From Planctomicrobium sp. (GTDB taxonomy: Bacteria; Planctomycetota; Planctomycetia; Planctomycetales; Planctomycetaceae), in NCBI GenBank assembly GCA_018659505.1, contig JABJMI010000779.1:1-8454 (forward strand): a stretch of 8,454 nt of DNA. The letters run 5' to 3'. The notes below the pieces were generated by a model. The model was not told where the DNA came from and did not search any database. It worked only from the letters and a program-made list of their open reading frames with translations. Of this stretch, positions 1 through 6,700 are shown in pieces (the stretch's first letter is position 1; each line of letters opens with the position of its first letter). The translations under genes were made by a program, and so were the position numbers.

Positions 1-606
1 GCCATCTTCGTAGCAGATATGGACATGATTCATGATGTGATGTTCAATATCTGGCAACGTCAGATGTATGACCTGAAACTCGACAATGTTCCTTTCGTGC
101 TGAACTGTGTTGATTATCTCGCTGGCGACGAACGCTTCATCAATCTCCGAAAAAGACAGGCAAAGCATCGTACGTTGACTGAACTCGAACGACGAAAAAA
201 AGAGTTTGAAGAGAAACGGAGTGAGGAAGTAATCGAAGCTGACGAGGAAGCAAAGAAAGCCGTTGAAGATGCTCAAGAGCGACTCAATACTGTGCTGAAA
301 GAAATTCAAGACGAGATGCAGAAAGGTAATGTCGATGTTGGTGCAGCTCAGGTTCGTCTTCAAAACGCGACCGAAGCCGAGAACCGCAAACTGAAACAAC
401 AGGAAGAAGAGATCGAACGAGCGAAGAACGAACGAGTTCGACACGTTCGCATCGAAGCTGAACAACAGATTCGCAAGATCGAAAATGACGTCTGGAAATG
501 GGCAGTCATGGTTCCGCCACTGCCAGCGATTATCCTCGGGATTGTTGTGATCCTTATGAGTATCATCAAAGAACGACGCGGCATTGCCAAAGACAGATTA
601 CGTTAA
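1..606 (+). CDS. GldG-like ABC-transporter auxiliary protein, C-terminal part (5' end outside window)
   Basis: The reading frame is open from base 1 (AIFVADMDMIHDVMF...) to a TAA at 604-606, so this is the last 201 residues of a longer protein. The segment NVPFVLNCVDYLAGDERFI (about residues 30-48) resembles the end of the soluble domain of GldG/ABC_transp_aux proteins, which sit beside an ABC ATPase and a GldF-type permease. About 100 residues of highly charged, heptad-like sequence follow (residues 60-160, rich in E, K, R and Q), probably a coiled coil. Next comes one hydrophobic segment (WAVMVPPLPAIILGIVVILMS, about 167-187) and a short basic tail (KERRGIAKDRLR), so the C-terminus is probably cytoplasmic. 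The DUF4340 gene that follows is the usual neighbour of this family in planctomycetes. The family call rests on remembered similarity and context; substrate and function are unknown, and a link to gliding is not implied. Confidence 0.75.
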   Translation, partial: AIFVADMDMIHDVMFNIWQRQMYDLKLDNVPFVLNCVDYLAGDERFINLRKRQAKHRTLTELERRKKEFEEKRSEEVIEADEEAKKAVEDAQERLNTVLKEIQDEMQKGNVDVGAAQVRLQNATEAENRKLKQQEEEIERAKNERVRHVRIEAEQQIRKIENDVWKWAVMVPPLPAIILGIVVILMSIIKERRGIAKDRLR

Positions 607-634
607 GTTAAAACATCAGAAATAAAAGAATTTC

Positions 635-763
635 ACCACGGAGGCGCGGAGGTTAAGAAATAGGTAAGGCATGCTCCCACATGCCTTCCTTTAAAGTTGA
701 AGAGGTTTGTTTATCAGAGTTCAATTGTACTTTCCTTTCTCCGTGCCTCAGCGTCTCCGTGGT
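635..763. repeat. Paired-arm inverted repeat, element 1 (CCACGGAG type)
   Basis: The left arm (635-652, ACCACGGAGGCGCGGAGG) faces the right arm (746-763, whose reverse complement is ACCACGGAGACGCTGAGG). They are complementary at 16 of 18 positions, and one of the two exceptions is a G-U pair if the + strand is transcribed. The right arm continues inward with the same 9-nt rhythm (CACGGAGAAA), while the left arm has decayed there. The 93-nt loop contains a strong hairpin at 662-690. The arm belongs to the same family as those at 2775-2949 and 6776-6866. No open reading frame or transposase is associated. Confidence 0.75.
662..690. other. Stem-loop inside element 1
   Basis: AAGGCATG (666-673) and CATGCCTT (680-687) are perfect reverse complements around a 6-nt loop, CTCCCA. 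The stem extends by three more pairs, AGG (662-664) with CCT (688-690), if T665 is bulged out. This gives about 11 pairs. There is no T-run on either side, so an intrinsic terminator is unlikely. It looks like a structural part of the surrounding repeat element. Confidence 0.65.
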
Positions 764-792
764 AATTTTCCTTTTCATTTAGTTAACACGCA

Positions 793-830
793 TTCTAAAT
801 TCATCGAATTAGAAATCCCTGAGAAGGGGT
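793..830 (+). promoter_or_regulatory. Tandem leader hairpins before DUF4340, second one covering the ribosome binding site
   Basis: The first hairpin pairs TTCTA (793-797) with TAGAA (810-814) and ATT (799-801) with AAT (807-809), with A798 bulged and a CATCG loop. The second begins at the very next base: ATCCCT (815-820) pairs with AGGGGT (825-830), including one T-G pair, around a GAGA loop of the stable GNRA type. The purine run AGAAGGGG at 822-829, seven bases before the ATG, is the best ribosome-binding candidate and lies in the loop and 3' side of this stem. This suggests, but does not prove, that folding of the leader limits translation of the DUF4340 gene. Confidence 0.4.
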
Positions 831-836
831 CATATT

Positions 837-2738
837 ATGAATCAATCAGTTCGCACAATCATTTTCCTCGGTGTTGCCGTTGTCTGTGTCGGGATCGGGT
901 TTGCCACGCATTCGAAGTACAAACCTTCCGATCTGGAAGCGTTTATCGACGTCGGTGAGCCGTTTTATCCTCAGTTCGAAGACCCGAACTCTGCTACGGG
1001 ACTGCGGGTCGCTTCGTTCAATGATGATGCCGGCAAGACAGACGTCTTCAGTGTCGAGAACAAAAACGGACTCTGGAAAATCCCTTCACACCATGAATAC
1101 CCAGCTGACGGCGAAGAGCGTTTGGCACAAACCGCCACATCGATGATCGGTGTCAAACGTCAAGCACTCATTGAGAAAACTAAAGCTGCCCACAAGCGTT
1201 ACGACTTGCTCGATCCTCTTGATAAAGATGTCACGGGGAACGAAGGACGGGGCGACAGAATTACTCTCTACGAAGGTGATGAACCACTCGTGGATATCAT
1301 CGTCGGTAAGAAAGTCGAAGGGCAGGCAAGCGCCTATTACGTCCGTGCTGCGAATGAAGATCGTTTCTATACAGCGGACTTGGGTGAATTTTCCATCTCG
1401 ACCAAATTCACCGACTGGATTAACAAAGACATTCTCGAAATCGAACGCTCTACCGTTCGTAAGATGGTCGTCAATCGGTATCAAATCGACGAAACTCCTC
1501 GCGGTCTAAATTTCATTCAGGGTGATCAAATGCTTCTGGATCGCGAAGGATCGTCTGATCCCTGGATCTTAGACGGACTCGATGAAAGCAAGGAGGAACT
1601 TCAAGTCAGTGACGTGACTGCGTTATTGACTGCATTGGATGATCTCTCGATTGTCGGCGTTCGCAACAAGCCTGCCGGGATCAGTGCAGGACTCAAGGGT
1701 GATACCGAAGAAGGAGTCGCTGCCACGCGTTCTGACATGCTCGACCTGCAAGATAAAGGTTTCTTTATTGACCGATCAAAGGGCGAAATCATTTCCAATG
1801 AAGGTGAAGTGATGGTCGGAACCGAAGATGGCGTGCTATTCGTCCTCGGGTTCGGAGAAGAATTTTCTGGCAGCGAAGTGGATATCGAAGTCGGCAGTAA
1901 AGCGAAGAAGGACGATACCAAGCCAGAAGAAGAAACTGCTGACGAGGACTCTCTCGCCAAAAGCCGCTACCTGTTTGTGAGAGTCGCCTTCGACCAGTCA
2001 CTACTCGGGGTGAAACCGACTCCTCCAGTCAAACCTGAAGAACCGGAAGCTGAAGAAGAAACGGTCGAAGAGAAAATCGAAGACGCTGCTGCTGAAAATA
2101 ATGATACTGAAGAGAAAGCAGAACCACCTGTCGCGAAACCCGATCCACAAAAAGAATACGAAGCCGCACTTCAGACTTACAACGAAGAACAAGAAGTCTA
2201 TGAGATCAAACTGAAGAACTACAACGCGAATGTCACCAAAGGCAAAGAACGAGTCAGTGAATTGAATCGTCGCTTCGCTGACTGGTACTATGTCATCTCT
2301 GCGGATGTCTTCGATCGCATGAAAATCAATCGTGACGAACTGGTCAAAGCCAAGGAAATACCAGAAGAAGAAGCTGCACCAGGAACGACAACACCAGAAC
2401 TTCCGGGCACACCTGAAAAGCCTGAAATGAAAGTTCCAGCAGAGGGCGAAAAACCTGCTGATCCTGAAAAAACTGAAGAAGCTCCTGCATCATCTGAAGA
2501 CGAAAAGAAACCTGCCGAAAAGGTAAAGCCTGCTCCGGAAGTAGTGAAGAAACCTGCTGAAGAAAAGAAGCCAGCAGAAGAGCCACCACAGGAAACGAAG
2601 CCTGAAGAACCCGCTAAGGAAACAGTTCCATCAAAAGAAGAAACTCCAGAACCCACTGAAGAGGCTCCGCCGAAAACTGAAGAACCGGCAGCGGAGGCTC
2701 CTGCTCCTGAAGGTGAAGAATCATCTAATGAAGAGTAA
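837..2738 (+). CDS. DUF4340 domain-containing, membrane-anchored protein with Glu/Pro/Lys-rich tail
   Basis: This 633-residue protein starts at an ATG preceded by AGAAGGGG (822-829). Residues 6-24 (RTIIFLGVAVVCVGIGFAT) form one N-terminal membrane segment; no lipobox is evident, so the bulk is probably extracytoplasmic. Residues about 55-260 have the DUF4340 pattern: a value compared with a WKIP.. segment (80-83), then VKRQALIEK, YDLLDP and a display-like strand region. The family usually follows gldG-like genes and is thought to be an accessory part of that ABC system; its biochemical role is unknown. Acidic, proline-rich inserts occur at about 355-375 and 398-438. ADWYYVISADVF (481-492) is close to where I would expect the family to end. 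Beyond about residue 505 comes an extra tail of roughly 130 residues with repeated KPAEE/KPEEP-like units. Family assignment is fairly sure, function is not. Confidence 0.85.
   Translation: MNQSVRTIIFLGVAVVCVGIGFATHSKYKPSDLEAFIDVGEPFYPQFEDPNSATGLRVASFNDDAGKTDVFSVENKNGLWKIPSHHEYPADGEERLAQTATSMIGVKRQALIEKTKAAHKRYDLLDPLDKDVTGNEGRGDRITLYEGDEPLVDIIVGKKVEGQASAYYVRAANEDRFYTADLGEFSISTKFTDWINKDILEIERSTVRKMVVNRYQIDETPRGLNFIQGDQMLLDREGSSDPWILDGLDESKEELQVSDVTALLTALDDLSIVGVRNKPAGISAGLKGDTEEGVAATRSDMLDLQDKGFFIDRSKGEIISNEGEVMVGTEDGVLFVLGFGEEFSGSEVDIEVGSKAKKDDTKPEEETADEDSLAKSRYLFVRVAFDQSLLGVKPTPPVKPEEPEAEEETVEEKIEDAAAENNDTEEKAEPPVAKPDPQKEYEAALQTYNEEQEVYEIKLKNYNANVTKGKERVSELNRRFADWYYVISADVFDRMKINRDELVKAKEIPEEEAAPGTTTPELPGTPEKPEMKVPAEGEKPADPEKTEEAPASSEDEKKPAEKVKPAPEVVKKPAEEKKPAEEPPQETKPEEPAKETVPSKEETPEPTEEAPPKTEEPAAEAPAPEGEESSNEE
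2340..2735 (+). repeat. Low-complexity coding tract (E/P/K/A-rich tail)
   Basis: The 3' end of the DUF4340 gene is a degenerate internal repeat, with recurring GAAGAAA, AAACCTGCTGA and CCAGAAG-like words. It encodes units such as KPAEK, KPAEEKKPAEE, KPEEPAKE and TEEPAAEAPAPE. It is purine-rich on the coding strand. It probably encodes a flexible, acidic extracytoplasmic tail and is a likely place for length variation between strains. The open frames on the opposite strand here are consequences of this composition. Confidence 0.7.
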
Positions 2739-2744
2739 TGAGGT

Positions 2745-2985
2745 GTAACCGTTCACAGCATTGTAACTATTTGGTAACCACGAAACACACAAATGACACG
2801 AAATGAATCCAGTAACTAACCTGTCTATTCCATTTTTTACTGAAAGCTTGAGAGACAGGATTTTGCATCGAGTCTTTATACCCAAGGCTCGGTGAGCTGA
2901 AGCGATTCCGAGTATTTTTGTTTTGTGTGATTCGTGTATTTCGTGGTTATTAGGCTGTCTCTGGATCCAAGTCTGTAACGGTTAC
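2745..2985. repeat. Outer inverted repeat wrapping element 2
   Basis: GTAACCGTTCACAG (2745-2758) faces CTGTAACGGTTAC (2973-2985), whose reverse complement is GTAACCGTTACAG. The two match at 13 bases with one extra C in the left copy. The perfect core is nine bases. They enclose the CCACGAAA-type arms and two hairpins, giving a 241-bp nested unit. It could be the terminal inverted repeat of a small non-autonomous element or the closing stem of a structured RNA. No clear target-site duplication was recognised outside the ends. Confidence 0.5.
2775..2949. repeat. Paired-arm inverted repeat, element 2 (CCACGAAA type)
   Basis: The left arm (2775-2803) starts TAACCACGAAACACAC and the right arm (2921-2949) has the reverse complement TAACCACGAAATACAC. 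Across 29 positions, 25 are complementary. Each arm is a degenerate 9-nt repeat (CCACGAAAC, ACACAAATG, ACACGAAAT on the left). The 117-nt loop contains two further hairpins: CCTGTCT (2820-2826) with AGACAGG (2853-2859), and CTCGG (2888-2892) with CCGAG (2908-2912). It lies just beyond the 3' end of the DUF4340 gene. Confidence 0.8.
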
Positions 2986-3031
2986 GAGAAAGTTAAGCCG
3001 TTGAGGGACCGGTGGTGGCTGTGAACTGGGC

Positions 3032-3052
3032 AAAAAAAGCCATTAAGCGGCC
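3032..3052 (-). terminator. Weak intrinsic-terminator candidate downstream of rimK
   Basis: Read on the - strand about 36 bases after the rimK stop, a short stem, GCC (3051-3049) with GGC (3041-3039), closed by one extra G-U pair around a 7-base loop, is followed directly by seven T residues (3038-3032). The T-run is typical, but the stem of about four pairs is much weaker than usual. It is the only terminator-like site seen for the rimB-rimK unit. Confidence 0.3.
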
Positions 3053-3087
3053 AGTCTCAAATTACATTTAATTGATGGCTTGCAATA

Positions 3088-3993
3088 TTACCACTTCACC
3101 CGATCTTTCGTTTGATTCGGTTTTGCAGTCTTCTCCAGGTATTCGATAATCTTCTCGCTGACGTCGATACCCGTCGACATTTCAACGCCTTCCAAACCGG
3201 GCGATGAGTTGACCTCTAAGACGGCAGGTCCGTGGTTGGAACGCAGGATGTCGACGCCGGCAACTTGCAAACCCATGGACTTCGCAGAGCGGATTGCTGT
3301 GCTGCGTTCTTCATCTGTGATGTTAATTTTCTTGGCGATTCCACCACGATGTAGGTTTGAGCGAAAATCACCTGTGTTCGAGGTTCTTATCATTGAAGCA
3401 ACAACCTCACCATCGACCACAATGCAGCGAATGTCGCTGCCAGAGGCCTCTTTGATGAACTCTTGAACCAAGATATTCGCATCCAGCCCTCGAAACGCCT
3501 CGATGACAGCTTCCGCTGCTTTTTGCGTCTCAGCCAAGATGACGCCAACACCTTGTGACCCTTCAACAAGTTTAACAACCAACGGAGCACCACCGACGCT
3601 ATCAATCAGACCAGCGATATCTTTGGTGGAATGAGCAATCCCGGAGACGGGTAACCCAACACCATCACGGGAAAGAATTTGTAGGCAATGCAACTTATCA
3701 CGTGAGCGCGTGATCGCTTGTGATTCGTTTGCGGAGAACACGCCCATCATTTCGAATTGCCTGACGACCGCTGTTCCGTAGAAGGTATTTGTCGCACCAA
3801 TTCGTGGGATAATGGCGTCGATGCCAGTCAGCTCTTTTCCTCCGTACATGATCGTCGGGCGGTGAGAGGCGATGTTCATAAAACACCGCAGGTAGTCCAC
3901 GACCACCATCTCGTGCCCCCGTTTCTCACCAGCCTCTTTGAGTTTTTCCGTCGAGTACAGTGATGATTTTCTGGATAGAATGGCAATTTTCAT
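3088..3993 (-). CDS. rimK: RimK, ribosomal protein S6--L-glutamate ligase
   Basis: This 301-residue ATP-grasp protein closely follows E. coli RimK (300 residues) throughout. It shares the N-terminal [16 protein letters not shown] (59-66), [13 protein letters not shown] (70-82), SRDKL (97-101), [19 protein letters not shown] (133-151, including the ATP-binding lysine K141 and the glycine-rich loop), FRSNLHRGG (210-218), VAGVDILR (244-251) and [11 protein letters not shown] (259-269, including E260 and N262 that bind metal). The known enzyme adds glutamate residues to the C-terminus of ribosomal protein S6 and can make poly-alpha-glutamate. It acts in the cytoplasm. The gene starts 19 bases after rimB on the same strand, so co-transcription is likely. 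All ATP-grasp motifs look intact. The name is secure; the S6 substrate in this organism is inferred. Confidence 0.95.
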   Translation of the reverse strand: MKIAILSRKSSLYSTEKLKEAGEKRGHEMVVVDYLRCFMNIASHRPTIMYGGKELTGIDAIIPRIGATNTFYGTAVVRQFEMMGVFSANESQAITRSRDKLHCLQILSRDGVGLPVSGIAHSTKDIAGLIDSVGGAPLVVKLVEGSQGVGVILAETQKAAEAVIEAFRGLDANILVQEFIKEASGSDIRCIVVDGEVVASMIRTSNTGDFRSNLHRGGIAKKINITDEERSTAIRSAKSMGLQVAGVDILRSNHGPAVLEVNSSPGLEGVEMSTGIDVSEKIIEYLEKTAKPNQTKDRVKW

Positions 3994-4012
3994 CAGTAGA
4001 ATGAGTCATAAT

Positions 4013-4510
4013 CTATTTATCGGGTTCTTTGATCCGCTTCTTCGAAACTCGTTTCTCGGTGGGCGGGACGCGGGAACTGTCGCGATAAGAGGCTCCCGGG
4101 TCAACCAGGAATCGTTTTTTCATCGCCCGGCGACCGATGAGCATTCTGAAACCCATTTCATCTCGATTCGCCAGTGTTAATTCAATCGGCCAAATTTCAT
4201 CGAACAAAGCAATTTGCGTCAGAATCACCGGGCGAGACGATTGATGCCCACTCGAACTTCGTACTGTACGATATTCGACGAGCGGAGCTTCTGCCTGGAT
4301 AGTTACCTTCGAGTTCTTTTGCAGCGGATGCACCTGAAAGCGGGCGAAGTCCTTGCCGTCGCGGCGAAAGCGTTCAATGTGAATCGCGTGTAACGATGAC
4401 GTCGTCGCACCAGTGTCGATTTTAGCTTTGACTGCTGCGATCCCCAGTTGCGGGAGTTCAATCCACTCACGCCAGCCGATGATTTTCTGTTCTTTGCGTT
4501 GACGCTTCAT
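4013..4510 (-). CDS. rimB: RimB-type retropepsin-like aspartic endopeptidase (formerly 'ATP-dependent zinc protease' family)
   Basis: This 165-residue protein opens with a short basic stretch, then IGWREWIELPQLGI (11-24) and AKIDTGATTSSLHA (29-42). The D32-T-G-A motif is the catalytic signature of retropepsin-like proteases. RPVI (93-96) and NRDEMGFRMLIGRRAM (115-130) match the conserved second half of the PF05618/COG4067 family. That family was long labelled a zinc protease but has no clear zinc-binding motif here. RimB is encoded with RimK in pseudomonads, where it is linked to controlling RimK-dependent S6 modification. The 19-base gap to rimK supports the same partnership here. It is about the family's usual size, with a basic C-terminal tail (KRVSKKRIKEPDK). 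Family is very likely; the regulatory role is inferred from context. Confidence 0.85.
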   Translation of the reverse strand: MKRQRKEQKIIGWREWIELPQLGIAAVKAKIDTGATTSSLHAIHIERFRRDGKDFARFQVHPLQKNSKVTIQAEAPLVEYRTVRSSSGHQSSRPVILTQIALFDEIWPIELTLANRDEMGFRMLIGRRAMKKRFLVDPGASYRDSSRVPPTEKRVSKKRIKEPDK

Positions 4511-4554
4511 GTTATTACCAAACCTGGGTGTATTCTCTAGCAGAACTAAGAGTC

Positions 4555-4563
4555 ATTGTACCA
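4555..4563 (-). promoter_or_regulatory. Possible extended -10 promoter for rimB-rimK
   Basis: On the - strand this reads TGGTACAAT, one mismatch from the extended -10 consensus TGNTATAAT, about 45 bases before the rimB ATG. No good -35 hexamer is present at 16-18 bases, as is common for extended -10 promoters. It falls in the 82-bp gap after the DUF1559 gene, the only place where a separate rimB-rimK promoter could sit without entering that gene. Confidence 0.3.
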
Positions 4564-4592
4564 ACAGATTGAGTCTCACACATCGCAACGGG

Positions 4593-5600
4593 CTAAAACT
4601 CACCAAGAACTTCGCCTCCGTTGCGAGTTCCCAGTCCGCGCCAGATTGTGAGGTCTAGATTCTCGCTGATTGAACGGACTGATCCGTCAGCCAAAGTCGA
4701 ATTCACAATTCCAACGTGATGGCTTCTCGATGTGATGATTGCATAGCTCGGGTTCCCATTGATTCCGTTTTTGCCTTCCTGCCAAGAGTTGTAATCGCAC
4801 TGTTTATAAGATGACGTTCCCTCAGAGCAGGTGACATCACTATTTGGCGGCATCGCAGTTGTAAATCCCTGATGATGAACACGCCCATCAGGCCATTCGG
4901 TGTGTCCTGTGTTCTTGAATTGTGCTCCACTGGCAACGATGGCTTCGGCTTCGGTTACATTTGCGGGAACTGTTGTTAAAGAGGGTCCGCCGTTGCGAAA
5001 ATAGGGAGTCCAGGCTTTGACTTCTGACGCGAGCAAGGTGTTACTTGTGCCATCGGTGAAGGCTGCCATTCGCAATTTCGAATTTGGAAAAAACGCACCA
5101 TCTCCACCGCGACCAGTCATGGGATCGAAGACAAAGTAAGTCCCGAAACTAAAACCATAGGTTGTTGGATAGAGGACAGGTCGTCCACTACCGGGGTCGC
5201 GTGCTTCATCACTTTTGGGGTCGCTGGGACAGGAATAGATCGGAATTTTCAATCCATCAATCGCTTGTTGAAAATCCCAGGCGACAGTTAAATCGACAGC
5301 GTTGTATAAACTCGCCTGATCCAGAAACGGAAGAATACGACCATGCACTCCCCACGATCCGTTATTTCCAGTCGCGGTCATGTCAGTATCCAAACAAGCA
5401 CTCGGCGGTAATACGGTGGCGACATCGACATAGTTATGAATTGCCAAAGCGAGTTGCTTCAGATGGTTCTTACATTGAGTTCGACGCGCCGCTTCACGAG
5501 CCTGCTGGACTGCTGGTAACAACAATGCAATCAGAATCGCGATGATTGCTATTACCACCAGTAATTCAATAAGTGTAAATCCGTGACGTTTCATTTTCAT
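4593..5600 (-). CDS. DUF1559 domain-containing pseudopilin-like protein
   Basis: The 335-residue product begins with a type IV prepilin/pseudopilin signal: basic MKMKRHG, then [20 protein letters not shown]. The expected cleavage is between G7 and F8, with the conserved glutamate at position 5 of the mature protein (E12). [20 protein letters not shown] (31-50) is the standard helix after the signal. The DUF1559 globular region follows, with [20 protein letters not shown] (81-95), YSCPSDP (122-128), [12 protein letters not shown] (182-193), and the terminal [20 protein letters not shown]...GGEV block (304-331). Such proteins are probably processed by a prepilin peptidase and exposed at or beyond the cytoplasmic membrane; their roles are largely unknown. 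A second ATG two codons in (MKR) is also possible. The DapA-like gene ends 47 bases upstream on the same strand. Length and motifs look complete. Confidence 0.93.
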   Translation of the reverse strand: MKMKRHGFTLIELLVVIAIIAILIALLLPAVQQAREAARRTQCKNHLKQLALAIHNYVDVATVLPPSACLDTDMTATGNNGSWGVHGRILPFLDQASLYNAVDLTVAWDFQQAIDGLKIPIYSCPSDPKSDEARDPGSGRPVLYPTTYGFSFGTYFVFDPMTGRGGDGAFFPNSKLRMAAFTDGTSNTLLASEVKAWTPYFRNGGPSLTTVPANVTEAEAIVASGAQFKNTGHTEWPDGRVHHQGFTTAMPPNSDVTCSEGTSSYKQCDYNSWQEGKNGINGNPSYAIITSRSHHVGIVNSTLADGSVRSISENLDLTIWRGLGTRNGGEVLGEF

Positions 5601-5647
5601 GTGATTGAAATTTAATGATCAAATGGAAAGGCAAAACCGGGGGGAGT

Positions 5648-6700
5648 CTATTCGCCGCCTAACCATTTCTCAAGATGTGACGAAACGAATTCGTCATCGT
5701 TGAGATCTGGGTAGTCGCGGTAGAGGCGGTCAATCTCTGCGCTTTGTCCTGGGCTAAGAACTTCCTTTTCATCGAGACACCATCTCCCTTCAACGAGACC
5801 TTGCCGGCGAAGAATTTCCAACAGACCGGGGATGCAACCTCGAAAACCATTCGCTGCATCGAAGAGGACCGCATTCACATCGGTGATGCCATTATTCAGG
5901 ATCATCATTTCGCGCGAGATGCTTCCGCTGGCTCGCTCTTTCTTAGCTGCCTCGAGAAGCTCGACTCCTCGCTTCGTCCAGACTGCCCAGTGACCGAGTA
6001 GCCCGCCGGAGAATTGCTTTTCAACTGTCTTGCTTCCGACTTGGAATTGATATGTCGTCAGTAAGTCTTGAAGGATGTTGTCATCGTTGCCTGTGTAGAG
6101 AGCGATGTCTTCGCGTTCAGACTCTGCCAATGCACGCACGACGTCGATTGTTTTGTAGCGATCGAACGCTGCAATCTTGATCGCGACGACATTTTCAATC
6201 TCAACAAATTTCTTCCAGAATGAATAAGGCAAGTCGAGACCACCGATGCTCTCCTGAAGATAGAATCCAAAGACAGGGATGACCTCGGCAACCGCTCGGC
6301 AATGTGCAATCAATTCGTCCTCGCTCGCACCTTTCATCGCTGTCAGGCTGAGGAGACCGGTATGATATCCAAGATCGGCAGCGAGCTTTGCCTCTCGCAC
6401 AGCTTGCTCGGTTTTCCCAAGAAGCCCTGCGACTCGAACGATGGGACGATCCTTCACGCGAGTAATCTCTTCAAGTGCAATCGAAAGTACAGGCTCGTAC
6501 AAACCAACTTCAGGTTCATGAATCGCAAATTGTGTTGTATGAACACCAACTGCTAGCCCCCCTACCCCGGCAGCCAGGTAATAGCGGCTCAAAGCACGTT
6601 GCCGTGGTTCATCAAGTTTGCGATTCGCATCGAGCACCAAAGGATGTGCCGGGATTGCGATGCCGCCGAGTAGGATGTTTCTGAGTTCTTCGTTTGTCAT
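5648..6700 (-). CDS. DapA-superfamily (dihydrodipicolinate synthase/N-acetylneuraminate lyase-like) aldolase
   Basis: The 350-residue protein has the class I aldolase barrel pattern of the DapA/NanA family. It starts with GGIAIPAHPLVLD (12-24), followed by an AGVGGLAVGVHTTQF segment (44-58) where the family carries its GTTGE-type loop. The two key residues are recognisable: Y147 in VFGFYLQE and the Schiff-base lysine K175 in VVAIKIAAFD. The arginine that follows the tyrosine in true dihydrodipicolinate synthases and binds the substrate carboxylate is not present (YLQESIGG here), so lysine biosynthesis is unlikely. At 350 residues it is longer than DapA (about 290), with a C-terminal helical extension. 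The epimerase-like gene lies upstream on the same strand, suggesting a sugar or keto-acid pathway. Superfamily sure; substrate unknown. Confidence 0.85.
   Translation of the reverse strand: MTNEELRNILLGGIAIPAHPLVLDANRKLDEPRQRALSRYYLAAGVGGLAVGVHTTQFAIHEPEVGLYEPVLSIALEEITRVKDRPIVRVAGLLGKTEQAVREAKLAADLGYHTGLLSLTAMKGASEDELIAHCRAVAEVIPVFGFYLQESIGGLDLPYSFWKKFVEIENVVAIKIAAFDRYKTIDVVRALAESEREDIALYTGNDDNILQDLLTTYQFQVGSKTVEKQFSGGLLGHWAVWTKRGVELLEAAKKERASGSISREMMILNNGITDVNAVLFDAANGFRGCIPGLLEILRRQGLVEGRWCLDEKEVLSPGQSAEIDRLYRDYPDLNDDEFVSSHLEKWLGGE

Larger units (their letters stand above)
607..836. other. Intergenic region inside a probable operon, with repeat element and leader hairpins
   Basis: This 230-bp spacer between two co-directional genes that probably belong together is unusually long for an operon gap. 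It holds the paired-arm repeat at 635-763 with its inner hairpin, and then two adjacent hairpins (793-830) directly before the DUF4340 start. No convincing small gene was found. The open frame beginning at 707 only reads through the right repeat arm and into the DUF4340 gene out of frame. Confidence 0.7.
2739..3087. other. 349-bp gene-free region between convergent genes
   Basis: The region separates the + strand DUF4340 gene from the - strand rimK. It contains no plausible coding frame. From left to right it holds a wrapped, multi-part inverted repeat (2745-2985), a second GTTCACAGC-complementary site at 3018-3026, and a T-rich weak terminator candidate for rimK at 3032-3052. Bases 3053-3087 show nothing recognisable. 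Confidence 0.7.

Noticed and set aside
666..687. Intrinsic terminator for the gldG-like gene
   Set aside because: The hairpin is strong but has no T-run after it on either strand, and a co-directional partner gene follows.
707..958. Small + strand open frame of 83 codons
   Set aside because: It reads through the right arm of element 1 and then overlaps the DUF4340 gene out of frame; its composition is what such repeats give when translated.
1601..2656. Several Ser/Phe-rich open frames on the - strand (for example 1601-1960, 2288-2656)
   Set aside because: They are antisense to the DUF4340 gene and arise from its GAA/GAG/AAG-rich coding composition, with no start context or family resemblance.
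3016..3042. TGGCT...AGCCA stem around the A-run as a terminator
   Set aside because: The homopolymer would lie inside the loop rather than after the stem, so it does not fit an intrinsic terminator on either strand.
5601..5647. Promoter for the DUF1559 gene in the 47-bp gap
   Set aside because: A/T-rich words are present but no -35/-10 pair with acceptable spacing was found, so none is annotated.
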